Assembly (NCBI RefSeq): GCF_013284245.2
Contig: NZ_CP085876.1
Location: 2,835,001-2,899,000 of the forward strand
Reading direction: 5' to 3'
Length of the DNA: 64,000 nt
Source of the DNA: Brevibacillus sp. DP1.3A
GTDB taxonomy: Bacteria; Bacillota; Bacilli; Brevibacillales; Brevibacillaceae
The notes under the pieces were generated by a model that had not been told where the DNA came from, did not search any database, and worked only from the letters and a program-made list of their open reading frames with translations. A program made the translations under genes and the position numbers. Numbering within the stretch: position 1 is the stretch's first letter; each line of letters begins with the position of its first letter. Shown here one piece after another: positions 55,767 through 64,000 of this stretch.

Positions 55767-56867
55767 GTGGACAGAATCGGGATAATGTTGGATTGGGCCC
55801 TTATGGAGAAAGGAATTCATGGCATCAAGTCATATGAGCGTCTGCCTTATTATGTCGAAATCGGTAAAGAGCTTGGATTGGAGCCTGTTTTTTTCCATCC
55901 GCGGCATGTGAAGCCAGGAGATGAAAGAGTCAAGGGATATTTTTGGAACGGAAATCGACTCGTCTCCCAACTGGTTTCAGTCCCGCGAGTCATCCACAAT
56001 CGTGTTTTGACAGGGGATGCAACAGCGAGGAATGTGATTCGAAGATTGAGCCAAAAGAAGACGGTGTTCAATGGCTTGGTTGTACGGGATAAGCGAAAAG
56101 TGCACCAGATGCTCTGGAAAAACGAGCAACTCCGTAGCTATCTGCCGCATACAGTGCCTTATTCCATGGTGCAGTTGCGTCAGTTCTTGGATAAGTACCA
56201 GGTGGTGTACGTCAAGCCTTCGATTGGATCAGTCGGAATTGGGGTAGCACGTATTGAACGGCACGGAGGCAATTATCACTTCATTGCATCGAAAAAACGG
56301 CAGATTTTATCTCATTCGCAGATACTCTCCACGGTGCGACGCTGGGTCGGTAACAAACGATTTCTAATCCAGCGAGGAATTCCTTTGGCGCGCTATGGAG
56401 GAAAAACGTTTGATATTCGTGTTTCGGTGCAGAAAAACAAAGAGAAGCAGTGGACTGTGAGCGGGATGGTTGCCAAGGTCGCCAATAAGAAAAACAAGCT
56501 GAGCAATCTCTCTCGAGGAGGGACAGCAGTACCGTTTTCGGAAGCTTTGGTACCCATCTTTGCTGAGGTGAAACAACAACAAGCGGTCATCGAAAGAGTT
56601 AGCATAGCGGCGGTGGAAATTGCGAAGCAGTACGGTCGGCATTTTGCATCGTTAGCAGACTTAGGCATGGATATGGGAATTGACGAGCGAGGCAATCCGT
56701 ATTTGATTGAAGTCAATGTGCGTGATCAGCGCTATTCGTTTTTCAAGGCTGGAGAGAGTGCAATGTTTAAACAAACATACCGTCATCCACTGGAATATGC
56801 GCAGACATTACTCGCTGAAAAAAAGAAACAGAAGCATCAGCTGCTATCGCCAAGTTATATGTTCTAA
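55767..56867 (+). CDS. YheC/YheD family ATP-grasp, spore coat-associated protein
   Basis: A 366-residue ATP-grasp protein. The N-terminal part has GIMLDWALMEKGIHG, the ATP-grasp region shows VYVKPSIGSVGIGVARIE near residue 150, FDIRVSVQKN, and an acidic metal site in YLIEVNVRDQRYSF near the C-terminus. YheC/YheD proteins are associated with the endospore coat in Bacillus. GTG 55767 follows AAGGGGG by 6 bases; the GTG at 55749 would lack a site. A CATA-type -10 (CATACCCTA near 55730) could be a mother-cell promoter but is unproven. Confidence 0.87.
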   Translation: MDRIGIMLDWALMEKGIHGIKSYERLPYYVEIGKELGLEPVFFHPRHVKPGDERVKGYFWNGNRLVSQLVSVPRVIHNRVLTGDATARNVIRRLSQKKTVFNGLVVRDKRKVHQMLWKNEQLRSYLPHTVPYSMVQLRQFLDKYQVVYVKPSIGSVGIGVARIERHGGNYHFIASKKRQILSHSQILSTVRRWVGNKRFLIQRGIPLARYGGKTFDIRVSVQKNKEKQWTVSGMVAKVANKKNKLSNLSRGGTAVPFSEALVPIFAEVKQQQAVIERVSIAAVEIAKQYGRHFASLADLGMDMGIDERGNPYLIEVNVRDQRYSFFKAGESAMFKQTYRHPLEYAQTLLAEKKKQKHQLLSPSYMF

Positions 56868-56889
56868 AGAAGAAATGCAGAAGAATGTG

Positions 56890-56923
56890 AAAAAGACGGT
56901 GGCAATTATTGCCCCGTCTTTTC
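56890..56923. terminator. Bidirectional terminator between the ATP-grasp gene and cbpB
   Basis: AAAAGACGG and CCGTCTTTT form a 9-bp stem, extended inward by GGC/GCC. A- and T-rich flanks fit termination in both directions. Confidence 0.88.
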
Positions 56924-56935
56924 GTATGCGGTGAC

Positions 56936-57409
56936 CTACGATTCTGCCGGCTGTTGTTGGTCAGCAGCCAAAGGAAAGGGCAGATTGCGAAAGTGACGAT
57001 ATACCAAAGCCAATATCGATTTTCGAGTCAAGATTCCTTGGAAATAGTGCTCGTCGTCTTCAATGCAGACGAAAGGGTGATTAATGGACACTTCCAATGC
57101 TTTCAAAAATTCATCGGTGTCACGCAATCGAGGGACCTTCGTATCCATCACGTCATCTACAATATGTTCGGACATACGCTCGGTCTCAAAGCGTTCCAGA
57201 CCTAGAGTCTTATTCATGATCATATTCGTGCTGATTAACCCATGCAAACGATACTGATGATCCAGTACAGGAACGGCTGAATAGCCGGACTTGATTAGTA
57301 CTAGAAGGGTGTGCTCAAGCGAATTACCTAACTGCACATGTGCGACCTTTGTGGACGCGATTATGAGATCTTTGATCGGAATATGTAACAAAGGGATCTC
57401 TTGATTCAT
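56936..57409 (-). CDS. cbpB: CBS domain protein CbpB (YkuL/DarB), probable c-di-AMP receptor
   Basis: A 157-residue protein made of two CBS domains. VAHVQLGNSLEHTLLVL and HGLISTNMIMNKTLGLER (in parts) closely follow B. subtilis CbpB/DarB, which binds c-di-AMP and in its free form stimulates Rel. I chose the ATG at 57409 on the minus strand, about 8 bases after AAGGTGGTGG; the frame is open to 57631 but the extra 74 residues are unlike the family. Confidence 0.9.
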   Translation of the reverse strand: MNQEIPLLHIPIKDLIIASTKVAHVQLGNSLEHTLLVLIKSGYSAVPVLDHQYRLHGLISTNMIMNKTLGLERFETERMSEHIVDDVMDTKVPRLRDTDEFLKALEVSINHPFVCIEDDEHYFQGILTRKSILALVYRHFRNLPFPLAADQQQPAES

Positions 57410-57553
57410 CCAGATCCACCACCTTTTCTTTCTGACGTCCATAGCAGTGAGCACTGCTTGTGGTCCTCTTCTATGATACCGTAAGCGAGGTACAAACGGT
57501 AGGGTTACATTTAGAAAACTTGGCGTTGGCAAGCCTTTGGTGGGCACTAGACG

Positions 57554-57580
57554 AAAAAAAGCCCGGCAGTTACGCCAGGC
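57554..57580 (-). terminator. Terminator after the acyltransferase gene
   Basis: Read on the minus strand, GCCTGGCG pairs with TGCCGGGC (two G-T pairs) around TAAC and is followed by seven T. It lies 95 bases past the acyltransferase stop and upstream of cbpB. Confidence 0.82.
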
Positions 57581-57674
57581 AAGTAATCGAGGTGTGGAAC
57601 AATCGTCCCTAGTTCTAGTATGGGAGATCATGTTGTTTTTTACATTAGGAGTTTAGAGGAAACCAGGTTCTCCC

Positions 57675-58814
57675 TTACGCTTTATACGTTTGATTTTTGA
57701 AAATCGGTTTTGCTTCCACCCGTTTTTTCCGATTGAACCAAAAGGACATCGTCGTCAACTCGTAAAGGAAAATGCACAGTGGCGGTGTAATCACGAACAT
57801 GCCGAGAACTATTGACGGTGTTGACCAGCCTAGTCGATGAATGACGTAGCTCTGCAGTAAGAACAAGATCAACGGATGAACCAAGTAGATAGCCATATTT
57901 TGTTTGGCTAACCGGGCAAGCCAAGGACCGAGTGTAGGCAGTTTGCCGAGATAACTGGATGCAGGGTAAAAGCTGATAATCACACAGAGTGTGTACACCA
58001 AGTAAAGCGGTTCGAAAATATTCATGCTCTCGTAATAGCTTTTGGAGCCGGAAAGATAGCTGTACGCCATCCATACGGCTGCACTTGCCATCACAACGAT
58101 AGAAGGTATTTGAAGGCGTTTCACCCACGTCCGCCATTTATCCACATTCATCCCGGCATAAGCGCCGAGTGCAAAAGTAAATACGTACATGAAAACATAA
58201 TGCTGTCCGTAAACATAACTATGCTTTATGAGGGACAGGAATGGGTTTGCAGCCCAATCAATGGCCCATAAAGGCTTGATAAACAAATAATGGTAGAGAA
58301 CGTACAGACCAGCTTGTCCAATAAATAGGGCGATGATCCAGCGGAAGTTCAAGTACCGTTCTATCCACGATTTGATCAGGCAAAACAACAAGCACAGTTG
58401 CAAGTAAAGCGGAATGTAATACAGGTGGTAGAATGAGCTACCCGTAAACAGACTATCGAAAAACGGTCCTACCAGCACGGCCGGGTCAAAGGTTTGGTGT
58501 TTAAAATAGGTGAAGATGGCCGTCCAAATTACGTAAGGAAAAATAACCGCGCGCCAGCGTTTTTTCCAGAAAGCACGCCAATCCAATTGTCGGTTCTGAT
58601 ACCAGTAAAACAGCAGCATTCCAGTTGCAAATATAAACAAAGAGCGACCGAATTTTAACAAGATGATTAGAACGGCTTGTAAATCACTATTCCACGGATA
58701 CGTCTTCTCATTTGAGAGAAAAAAACTGAGGATGTGAATCATCAAGACAGTAAGAGCCCCAAAAACAAAAAGGGCATTCAGATCCTGAAACGTCCCCTTT
58801 CGATTGCTATTCAT
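57675..58814 (-). CDS. Acyltransferase 3 family membrane protein
   Basis: A 379-residue membrane protein with about ten hydrophobic segments, matching the acyltransferase 3 family that O-acylates cell-surface polysaccharides or other wall compounds. An early ALTVLMIHILSFF segment carries the conserved histidine of the family. There is no extracellular SGNH domain as in OatA. The ATG at 58814 (minus) follows GGAGG. It is 58 bases downstream of lipL and may share its transcript. The acceptor is unknown. Confidence 0.85.
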   Translation of the reverse strand: MNSNRKGTFQDLNALFVFGALTVLMIHILSFFLSNEKTYPWNSDLQAVLIILLKFGRSLFIFATGMLLFYWYQNRQLDWRAFWKKRWRAVIFPYVIWTAIFTYFKHQTFDPAVLVGPFFDSLFTGSSFYHLYYIPLYLQLCLLFCLIKSWIERYLNFRWIIALFIGQAGLYVLYHYLFIKPLWAIDWAANPFLSLIKHSYVYGQHYVFMYVFTFALGAYAGMNVDKWRTWVKRLQIPSIVVMASAAVWMAYSYLSGSKSYYESMNIFEPLYLVYTLCVIISFYPASSYLGKLPTLGPWLARLAKQNMAIYLVHPLILFLLQSYVIHRLGWSTPSIVLGMFVITPPLCIFLYELTTMSFWFNRKKRVEAKPIFKNQTYKA

Positions 58815-58872
58815 AATTCCTCCAGAATTTTACCGGCAGCACCTGGAGAATCAAAAGCAAGTAAATTGCCCG

Positions 58873-59715
58873 TTATTCGGGTAAGTGCCAGTCAGGTGCG
58901 GCCAGTTCTTTTGCGGTATAAGAAAATAAGTGTAATCGTTGCGACAAATGATGCCTCGACTCTGTCACTAACTCATTTTGCACATAAAAGGGGGTAGGTG
59001 ATACAGCCCACTCAGAACGAATTGTCTCCAATAGACGTGCTTTCACATCATCTATAGTGGCCAATTTTCCAGTCAAACTCGCAATACTGCCAACAGTAGA
59101 AGCATTGATGGAAGGAATTGGCTTATGACTTTGCATTTCATCCAAGCCTGCGAGATGGTAAAAGCGTTCCATCCATTCCCCTCGTGGCCGATCATCTACG
59201 TTAATGCATAACTGCAAAATAGAACCGTGTCGCGTGCGTCTTTGTGCCATACCTCCGATTTTTTTACCGTGAATGGAAAAATCGTATTCCCCTGCACAGT
59301 AGGAACCCTTCACTTCTCCAAATTCCAGCTTCCCGTAATCGCGCAGGCCCACATCAAGAAGCTGGGCTACAAACGAGAAGAAGGAGTCAATGGAAATCGA
59401 AGTGTCAGGCAATAAACAAGCCATATTGAGTACGCCAGCATCAAGCGGAACACAAGCTCCACCAGACGAGCGAAGAACACAACCAAAGCCATCTTGACCG
59501 AATTCACGCAAGGCTTGTTGGAGATGAGGAAGCTTGGCGTCTCTGCGGCCGAGATACAGCGCCTGATCGTACACCCAGAGATGAATCACAGGGGATGCAG
59601 ATTCAAATTGCATGCTGGCTGCCAACGCTTCATCACGGATTAAAGGCTCAAGTGGACTATCCTGGTAGGTACCGGAGTCCATCCAACGAAACGGTTGATT
59701 AACAGAAAATGACAT
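58873..59715 (-). CDS. lipL: Octanoyl-[GcvH]:protein N-octanoyltransferase LipL
   Basis: Amidotransferase that moves octanoyl groups from GcvH to E2 subunits in Bacillus-type lipoate synthesis. The 280-residue protein has the LplA/LipB fold with [16 protein letters not shown] near residue 82 and the candidate nucleophile cysteine 140 in [13 protein letters not shown], followed by [11 protein letters not shown]; this cysteine position matches LipL. Minus-strand ATG at 59715 is preceded by GAAGGAG. LipM, the partner that loads GcvH, is not in the window. Confidence 0.9.
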   Translation of the reverse strand: MSFSVNQPFRWMDSGTYQDSPLEPLIRDEALAASMQFESASPVIHLWVYDQALYLGRRDAKLPHLQQALREFGQDGFGCVLRSSGGACVPLDAGVLNMACLLPDTSISIDSFFSFVAQLLDVGLRDYGKLEFGEVKGSYCAGEYDFSIHGKKIGGMAQRRTRHGSILQLCINVDDRPRGEWMERFYHLAGLDEMQSHKPIPSINASTVGSIASLTGKLATIDDVKARLLETIRSEWAVSPTPFYVQNELVTESRHHLSQRLHLFSYTAKELAAPDWHLPE

Positions 59716-59835
59716 AGGAAGGCTCCTTCACAGGACAAGAATAGCTACCATTATAACATCTGAAATGCGTTTATTTCTACGTTTTCGCTATCTTTTTTCC
59801 ATTTGGTAGAACATGCATGTCAAGTAGAGTGAAAA

Positions 59836-59870
59836 AATACCCGACAGGCCAAGATAGCTTGTCGGGTATT
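59836..59870 (-). terminator. Intrinsic terminator after the SLH protein gene
   Basis: AATACCCGACA and TGTCGGGTATT form an 11-bp stem with a 13-base loop. On the minus strand it ends in six T, 12 bases past the SLH gene stop. Confidence 0.88.
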
Positions 59871-59881
59871 CATATGGTTCT

Positions 59882-61129
59882 TTATTTGGTCTCCTTGAAG
59901 GAGAAATTGTCCAGATAGGTCGTTTTGCGAGGCGCGTTTTCAGTTGCCTCTTCTTGCAGGTACAGACCGAGCTTTGTGCCTTCTTGTTTCACATACTGTT
60001 GACCGAACAAGTATTGATCGTTCAGGTAAATGGAAACAGTGTTCTCGTTAACTTCTACTTTTAAGCGATTGCTGGATTTCAGCTTGTAGGAGCTAGAAGT
60101 AATGATGTCAATATCGTCTTCTTCGACATCATTCACTTTACCTAAAACAACGCGATCTTTTTGGACGAATACAACATTGGCTTTTCCGTCTTTGCCGTTG
60201 AAGTAAAGGCCTCCTAAACCTTCACTGCCAACGACATTGACATCAACGCTCAATTCGTATTTCTTAACTTTGTCAGACTCATTCCAATTAAGTGGCAGGA
60301 AGTAGTGATCTAGATCATCGTCATCGGATTCCGCTGTCACTTGTTTGCTAGCGACCTCCCAGTTTCCTGTCGCTTTGTCTGTATCCCAGTTTTTCAATTT
60401 GGAATCAGAGAAGGAGTCGCTGATATTGAGTCGCTCTGGTTCTGGCTGAGGCTGTGGTTGACCAGGGGTAGGGAATACAATTTTGATCTCATCATCATCG
60501 TCACGATCCAAAATAGCACGATAGAGCAGAGAAGCAGCTTCCGCACGAGTAATCGGATCTTGTGGACGGAAATTGCCATTGTATCCTTTCATCAGATCAG
60601 TTTGGATCGCGATCGCAATATACGGACGTAGAGCTGACGAAATATCGTCGTAATCACGGAACTTTTTCAATTGATTCAGGTCGGCTTTGTACTTTTGATC
60701 GTAGCCCAACAGGCGTACCAATGCGACAGCAATGTCTTCACGTACTGCAGCTTGATCTGGCTTATACGTGTAGGTGGAGCCGGATTTGTAACCAGTCAAG
60801 TAAGGCTTGGCGTATTCCACATACAGAAATGCCCAGTGATGACGCGGTACATCCTTAAAGGTTTGGTCGACGTAGCGTTTGTTTATATCTACATCTGCTG
60901 CTGCGATCATAATCTTGGCAAATTCGGCGCGGGTAACTTCATTGTTCGGTCTAAATGTCCGATTGTCGTACCCTTTGATGATCCCTTTTGCCGCCATCTC
61001 CGTAATTTCCTTGTATGCCCAATGGCTACGTGGAACGTCTGAGAACGAAGGAGTGGAAGCGGCACCGACGACTGGGATAACCGTTAAGAACATCAACACC
61101 GACAAAAATACGGCTAGTGCTCTTTTCAT
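59882..61129 (-). CDS. Secreted SLH-domain surface protein with a C-terminal jelly-roll-like domain
   Basis: A 415-residue exported protein. The signal peptide ends near residue 23 (VVGAAS). Three SLH domains follow (about 28-80, 88-145, 155-208; motifs FSDVPRSHWAY, TRAEFAK, VREDIAV, TRAEAAS), which anchor proteins to pyruvylated secondary wall polymer. After a Pro/Gln spacer (QPQPQPEPE), residues 235-415 form a beta-rich domain resembling concanavalin-like or DUF1080-type folds (LGGLYFNGKDGKANVVF). No catalytic motif is obvious, so it may bind carbohydrate. Minus-strand ATG 61129 follows GAGGAGG. Confidence 0.88.
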   Translation of the reverse strand: MKRALAVFLSVLMFLTVIPVVGAASTPSFSDVPRSHWAYKEITEMAAKGIIKGYDNRTFRPNNEVTRAEFAKIMIAAADVDINKRYVDQTFKDVPRHHWAFLYVEYAKPYLTGYKSGSTYTYKPDQAAVREDIAVALVRLLGYDQKYKADLNQLKKFRDYDDISSALRPYIAIAIQTDLMKGYNGNFRPQDPITRAEAASLLYRAILDRDDDDEIKIVFPTPGQPQPQPEPERLNISDSFSDSKLKNWDTDKATGNWEVASKQVTAESDDDDLDHYFLPLNWNESDKVKKYELSVDVNVVGSEGLGGLYFNGKDGKANVVFVQKDRVVLGKVNDVEEDDIDIITSSSYKLKSSNRLKVEVNENTVSIYLNDQYLFGQQYVKQEGTKLGLYLQEEATENAPRKTTYLDNFSFKETK

Positions 61130-61190
61130 GTTAACCTCCTCATAATGGCAATGTAGTTTTTGTTGACTGCTATTCAGACGGAGAGTGGGC

Positions 61191-61220
61191 TTGTATTGTT
61201 GCAGGAGAAAAAAATATTAT
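61191..61220 (+). promoter_or_regulatory. Possible promoter of the HAD gene
   Basis: TTGTAT at 61191-61196 and TATTAT at 61215-61220 have 18-base spacing, in the region between the diverging SLH and HAD genes. Confidence 0.5.
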
Positions 61221-61283
61221 GGTGAAAATAGGAAAAAAGACGGAGTTTCAAAAAATTTGGCAGGTAAGGAGGAGCATGTACCA

Positions 61284-61955
61284 ATGGTAAGGGCATGCTT
61301 GTTTGACTTGGATGGAACGCTTTTGGATCGGGAACGGTCGTTGGATGCATTTTTGGCACGACAATATAAACGTACACGGCCGCTCCAGAAAAGAATGTCA
61401 CTGAATGCGTTCATGTCCCGTTTTCATGAGCTGGACCAGCGTGGGTATGTGTGGAAAGACGTTGTCTATCAGACCATCGTGGAAGAGTCAACGATCGAAG
61501 AGGTTACTTCTGTATTTTTATTAGAAGAATACGTACAGCTATTCTGGCAGGACTGTCTGGCATTTACAGGCGTAGTTGAAACACTTCAGATTTTACGCCA
61601 ATCGGGTATGAAGCTAGGGATCATTACGAATGGACACAGTGAGTTTCAAATGAAAAACTTGAATGCGATTGGAATTGAAGCATTTTTTCATGCCATTTTG
61701 ATTTCGGAGCGGGAAGGGGTGTCCAAGCCAGAGTCAATCATATTTGAAAGAGCGCTGGACCGGATGGGAGTGAAAGCGAGTGAAGCGGTATATGTGGGGG
61801 ATCACCCGGTTAACGATGTACAAGGTGCGCGTGCGGTAGGGATGAAGGCAGTTTGGAAGCGGGACATGTTTTGGGGGGATAACGTGGAGGCAGACGCTAT
61901 CATCGATGAAATTCCCCAACTGATCACGATCCTAGGAGAGTGGCGAGAAAAATAG
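61284..61955 (+). CDS. HAD superfamily phosphatase (class IA hydrolase)
   Basis: A 223-residue haloacid dehalogenase-like hydrolase. Motif I is FDLDGTLLDRE near residue 8, motif II ITNGHSEFQ near 118, motif III lysine in GVSKPESIIF, and motif IV VGDHPVNDVQG near 172; a helical cap lies between I and II. This pattern fits a YjjG/PGP-like small-molecule phosphatase. ATG 61284 follows AAGGAGGAG by about 9 bases; the open frame extends to 61185 without similarity. The substrate is unknown. Confidence 0.88.
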   Translation: MVRACLFDLDGTLLDRERSLDAFLARQYKRTRPLQKRMSLNAFMSRFHELDQRGYVWKDVVYQTIVEESTIEEVTSVFLLEEYVQLFWQDCLAFTGVVETLQILRQSGMKLGIITNGHSEFQMKNLNAIGIEAFFHAILISEREGVSKPESIIFERALDRMGVKASEAVYVGDHPVNDVQGARAVGMKAVWKRDMFWGDNVEADAIIDEIPQLITILGEWREK

Positions 61956-62270
61956 AGGAATCTCCATCAGCAAACGTACAAACGAGAAGGTTCAGGCGAA
62001 CATAACAACCGAATCTGCCGTATCAATATGTTTTTTCTCTTGCGAAATCAAGCGATTTGCGTGCGCCGATAATGTCTTTCTTTGCGAGCATCTCACCAAA
62101 CAACCACATCCTCTTGCCGGGAATACCCAGAGATGATCGGAACGGTCACTCGCCGTTTCGTACATATTTTGCCTCATAATGGTTATTATGCATTAGCTTT
62201 TGTATCACCCAAAATGATATAATTCTTTATTGGTTACTTATGTAGATGATTTTAGCTGAGGTGATACATG
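61956..62270 (+). other. Gene-free region upstream of miaB
   Basis: About 315 bases without a supported gene. A TATAAT at 62217-62222 is a good -10 box for miaB, but only a weak -35 (GCTTTT) stands at the right distance. A minus-strand frame of 61 codons (61992-62177) has no ribosome binding site. No terminator hairpin for the HAD gene was found. Confidence 0.6.
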
Positions 62271-63782
62271 ATGAAGGAAACGAAAGAGGCGACTGTGGAC
62301 TTAAAATCCGATAAGTCTCCAAAGAAAACGGAAGACTATGCGAAATACTTCCAGGCCCCCTCTCTGAAAGATGCGAAAAAGCGTGGTAAGGAAGAGATTT
62401 TAGTCCATTACGATTTTAATATCCCAGAAGACATGCAGAACATCGGAAAAGGAAAGCGTTATCATGTTCGTACGTATGGCTGCCAAATGAACGAGCATGA
62501 TTCGGAGACGATTTCTGGTATCTTGCAGGCAATGGGCTATACCTCCTCTGACTCTGTCGAAGATGCGGATGTCATCCTATTTAACACCTGTGCGATCCGC
62601 GAAAATGCAGAGGATAAAGTATTTGGAGAGCTTGGCCACATGAAGCGGCTCAAGAATAACAATCCGAATCTGATCCTCGGTGTTTGCGGCTGTATGTCCC
62701 AAGAAGAGAAAGTCGTCAAGAAAATCCTGAAAAGCTACCAGCAGGTTGACTTGATTTTTGGAACGCACAATATTCACCGATTGCCAGAACTGTTGCGCGA
62801 TGCGATGTTCAGCAAAGAAATGGTGATTGAGGTTTGGTCCAAAGAAGGCGATATCGTCGAAAATATGCCGAAGCTCCGCGAAGGAAACACCAAGGGCTGG
62901 GTTAACATCATGTACGGCTGTGACAAATTCTGTACGTACTGTATCGTGCCGTATACCCGCGGAAAAGAGCGCAGTCGACGCCCGGAAGATGTTATCGCAG
63001 AAGTGCGTGATCTCGCTCGCCAAGGCTTTAAGGAAATCATGCTTCTTGGACAAAACGTCAATGCGTATGGGAAAGATTTTGAGGATATCGAGTATGGTTT
63101 TGGAGACCTGATGGACGAGGTCCGCAAGATTGATATCCCGCGCGTGCGCTTCACGACAAGTCATCCGCGTGATTTTGACGACCACTTGATCGAGGTGCTG
63201 GCAAAGGGCGGCAACCTGGTGGAGCAAATCCATTTGCCTGTTCAATCCGGATCGACAGAAGTACTCAAGCGGATGGCGCGCAAATATTCGCGTGAGCATT
63301 ATCTGGAGCTCGTTCGCAAAATCAAGGACGCGATCCCGAATGTCTCACTTTCTACCGATATTATTGTTGGCTTCCCAGGCGAAACCGATGAGCAGTTTGA
63401 AGATACCATTTCGATGGTGGAAGAGGTTAAGTATGAATTTGCGTATACCTTCATTTATTCCCCACGTGAAGGTACACCGGCCGCTGTCATGGAAGACAAC
63501 GTTCCAATGGAAGTGAAAAAAGCGCGCTTATATCGACTCAATGAAGTGCTGGCTCGCATCGCACTGGAGCAGAACAAAAAACTGCAGGATCAGGTTGTCG
63601 AGGTACTGGTGGAAGGAGAATCGAGGACGAATGCGGAAGTGCTTGCGGGACGTACGCGTACGAACAAGCTGGTCCATTTCACCGGCGACAAATCCTTGAT
63701 CGGACAGTATGTGCACATAAAAATTACAGATGCGAAAACGTGGACACTCCACGGAGAACTCGTATCCAAAGTTGAGGTGTAG
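62271..63782 (+). CDS. miaB: tRNA-2-methylthio-N6-dimethylallyladenosine synthase MiaB
   Basis: Radical SAM methylthiotransferase for i6A37 of tRNAs. The 503 residues have the Bacillales N-terminal extension of about 60 charged residues, the MTTase domain ([12 protein letters not shown]), the radical SAM cysteines in [16 protein letters not shown] near residues 215-225, and a C-terminal TRAM domain. Two adjacent ATG codons exist; 62271 is 5 bases after GAGGTGAT and is preferred to 62268. ricA follows 6 bases later, as in B. subtilis. Confidence 0.95.
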   Translation: MKETKEATVDLKSDKSPKKTEDYAKYFQAPSLKDAKKRGKEEILVHYDFNIPEDMQNIGKGKRYHVRTYGCQMNEHDSETISGILQAMGYTSSDSVEDADVILFNTCAIRENAEDKVFGELGHMKRLKNNNPNLILGVCGCMSQEEKVVKKILKSYQQVDLIFGTHNIHRLPELLRDAMFSKEMVIEVWSKEGDIVENMPKLREGNTKGWVNIMYGCDKFCTYCIVPYTRGKERSRRPEDVIAEVRDLARQGFKEIMLLGQNVNAYGKDFEDIEYGFGDLMDEVRKIDIPRVRFTTSHPRDFDDHLIEVLAKGGNLVEQIHLPVQSGSTEVLKRMARKYSREHYLELVRKIKDAIPNVSLSTDIIVGFPGETDEQFEDTISMVEEVKYEFAYTFIYSPREGTPAAVMEDNVPMEVKKARLYRLNEVLARIALEQNKKLQDQVVEVLVEGESRTNAEVLAGRTRTNKLVHFTGDKSLIGQYVHIKITDAKTWTLHGELVSKVEV

Positions 63783-63788
63783 GTCATA

Positions 63789-64000
63789 ATGGAACAAACA
63801 AACGTGTATACCCAGAATGAAATTCTTGAGAAAGCTCGCGAACTTGCAGCTATGATCGCGCGTACGAATGAAGTCGATTTCTTCAAACGTGCCGAACTGC
63901 AAATCAAGCACAATGAACGTGTGCAAGATTTAATTGATACATTAAAGCAGAAGCAAAAGCAAATGGTGATGTTTGAATCCATCAACAAGCCGGAACTGGT
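63789..64000 (+). CDS. ricA: RicA (YmcA) family regulator of RNase Y, 5' part only
   Basis: The first 70 residues of a gene cut by the window end. The sequence reads EILEKARELAAMI and EVDFFKRAELQIK in helical, Gln/Lys-rich segments, matching YmcA/RicA. In B. subtilis RicA, RicF and RicT form a complex with [4Fe-4S] clusters that directs RNase Y to maturation sites and influences sporulation and biofilms. Its ATG follows GAGGTGTAGGTC, which overlaps the miaB stop. Confidence 0.9.
   Translation, partial: MEQTNVYTQNEILEKARELAAMIARTNEVDFFKRAELQIKHNERVQDLIDTLKQKQKQMVMFESINKPEL

Noticed and set aside
57410-57631. N-terminal extension of cbpB
   Set aside because: The frame is open but the sequence is unlike the CbpB family, runs through the upstream gene's terminator, and a well-placed ribosome binding site marks the start at 57409.
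61992-62177. Minus-strand frame of 61 codons in the gap before miaB
   Set aside because: No ribosome binding site, no domain, and random-looking composition.
1-64000. Hidden mobile element, toxin-antitoxin or defence system
   Set aside because: No transposase, integrase, terminal repeats, toxin-antitoxin pair or known defence genes were seen; the accessory segment consists of recognisable metabolic and surface genes.

Overview
The window is chromosomal DNA from a spore-forming Gram-positive bacterium of the Bacillales. Gene order and protein features fit Brevibacillus or a close Paenibacillaceae-type relative best. The evidence is a PolC-type polymerase, dipicolinate synthase (dpaAB), spoVS, spoIIIE, tepA, ricA, strong AGGAGG ribosome binding sites, many TTG and GTG starts, and an SLH-domain surface protein. 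The species call is inference from remembered synteny and protein features; no search was run.

From position 2 to 53124 every recognised gene is on the + strand, in a largely housekeeping order shared with Bacillus. (1) 2-10658: end of polC, then rimP-nusA-rnpM-ylxQ-infB-ylxP-rbfA-nrnA-truB-ribF-rpsO (transcription, initiation, ribosome maturation, FAD). (2) 10927-15908: pnp, a deacetylase-like ylxY, the M16 peptidase mlpA, and ymxH. (3) 16046-23796: dpaA-dpaB-asd-dapG-dapA (aspartate to dihydrodipicolinate to spore dipicolinate), rnjB, tepA, ylzJ. (4) 23926-32027: spoIIIE, then a GntR/UTRA regulator directly upstream of a four-gene nucleoside-type ABC importer (nupNOPQ). (5) 32156-39251: a LysM/M23 cell-wall hydrolase, a 51-residue zinc-ribbon protein too short for most ORF callers, ymfF-ymfH-ymfI-ymfJ-ymfK and rodZ. 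(6) 39363-46169: rimO-pgsA-cinA, a DEAD-box helicase, recA with a LexA box, recX. (7) 46443-53124: rny, ymdB, spoVS with a sigma-H-type promoter, an M19 dipeptidase, and the 2-oxoacid:ferredoxin oxidoreductase pair korAB.

From 53171 to 61955 the one-way order breaks. About 8.8 kb holds short units in both orientations: a YkvI-type membrane protein, YhfI-type MBL hydrolase, mnmM, a YheC/D ATP-grasp protein, cbpB, an acyltransferase, lipL, an SLH protein and a HAD phosphatase. This looks like an accessory segment placed between korAB and miaB. The window ends with miaB and the start of ricA, the conserved neighbours of spoVS in Bacillus.

I see no tRNA, rRNA, CRISPR array, insertion sequence, prophage or recognisable defence system, and no convincing undescribed multigene system. 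The points most worth a second look are small: a promoter-to-terminator leader in front of rny, an RnjB with a complete metal-binding motif, a deacetylase-fold protein lacking its catalytic aspartate, the GntR-nup arrangement, and the reshuffled accessory segment.
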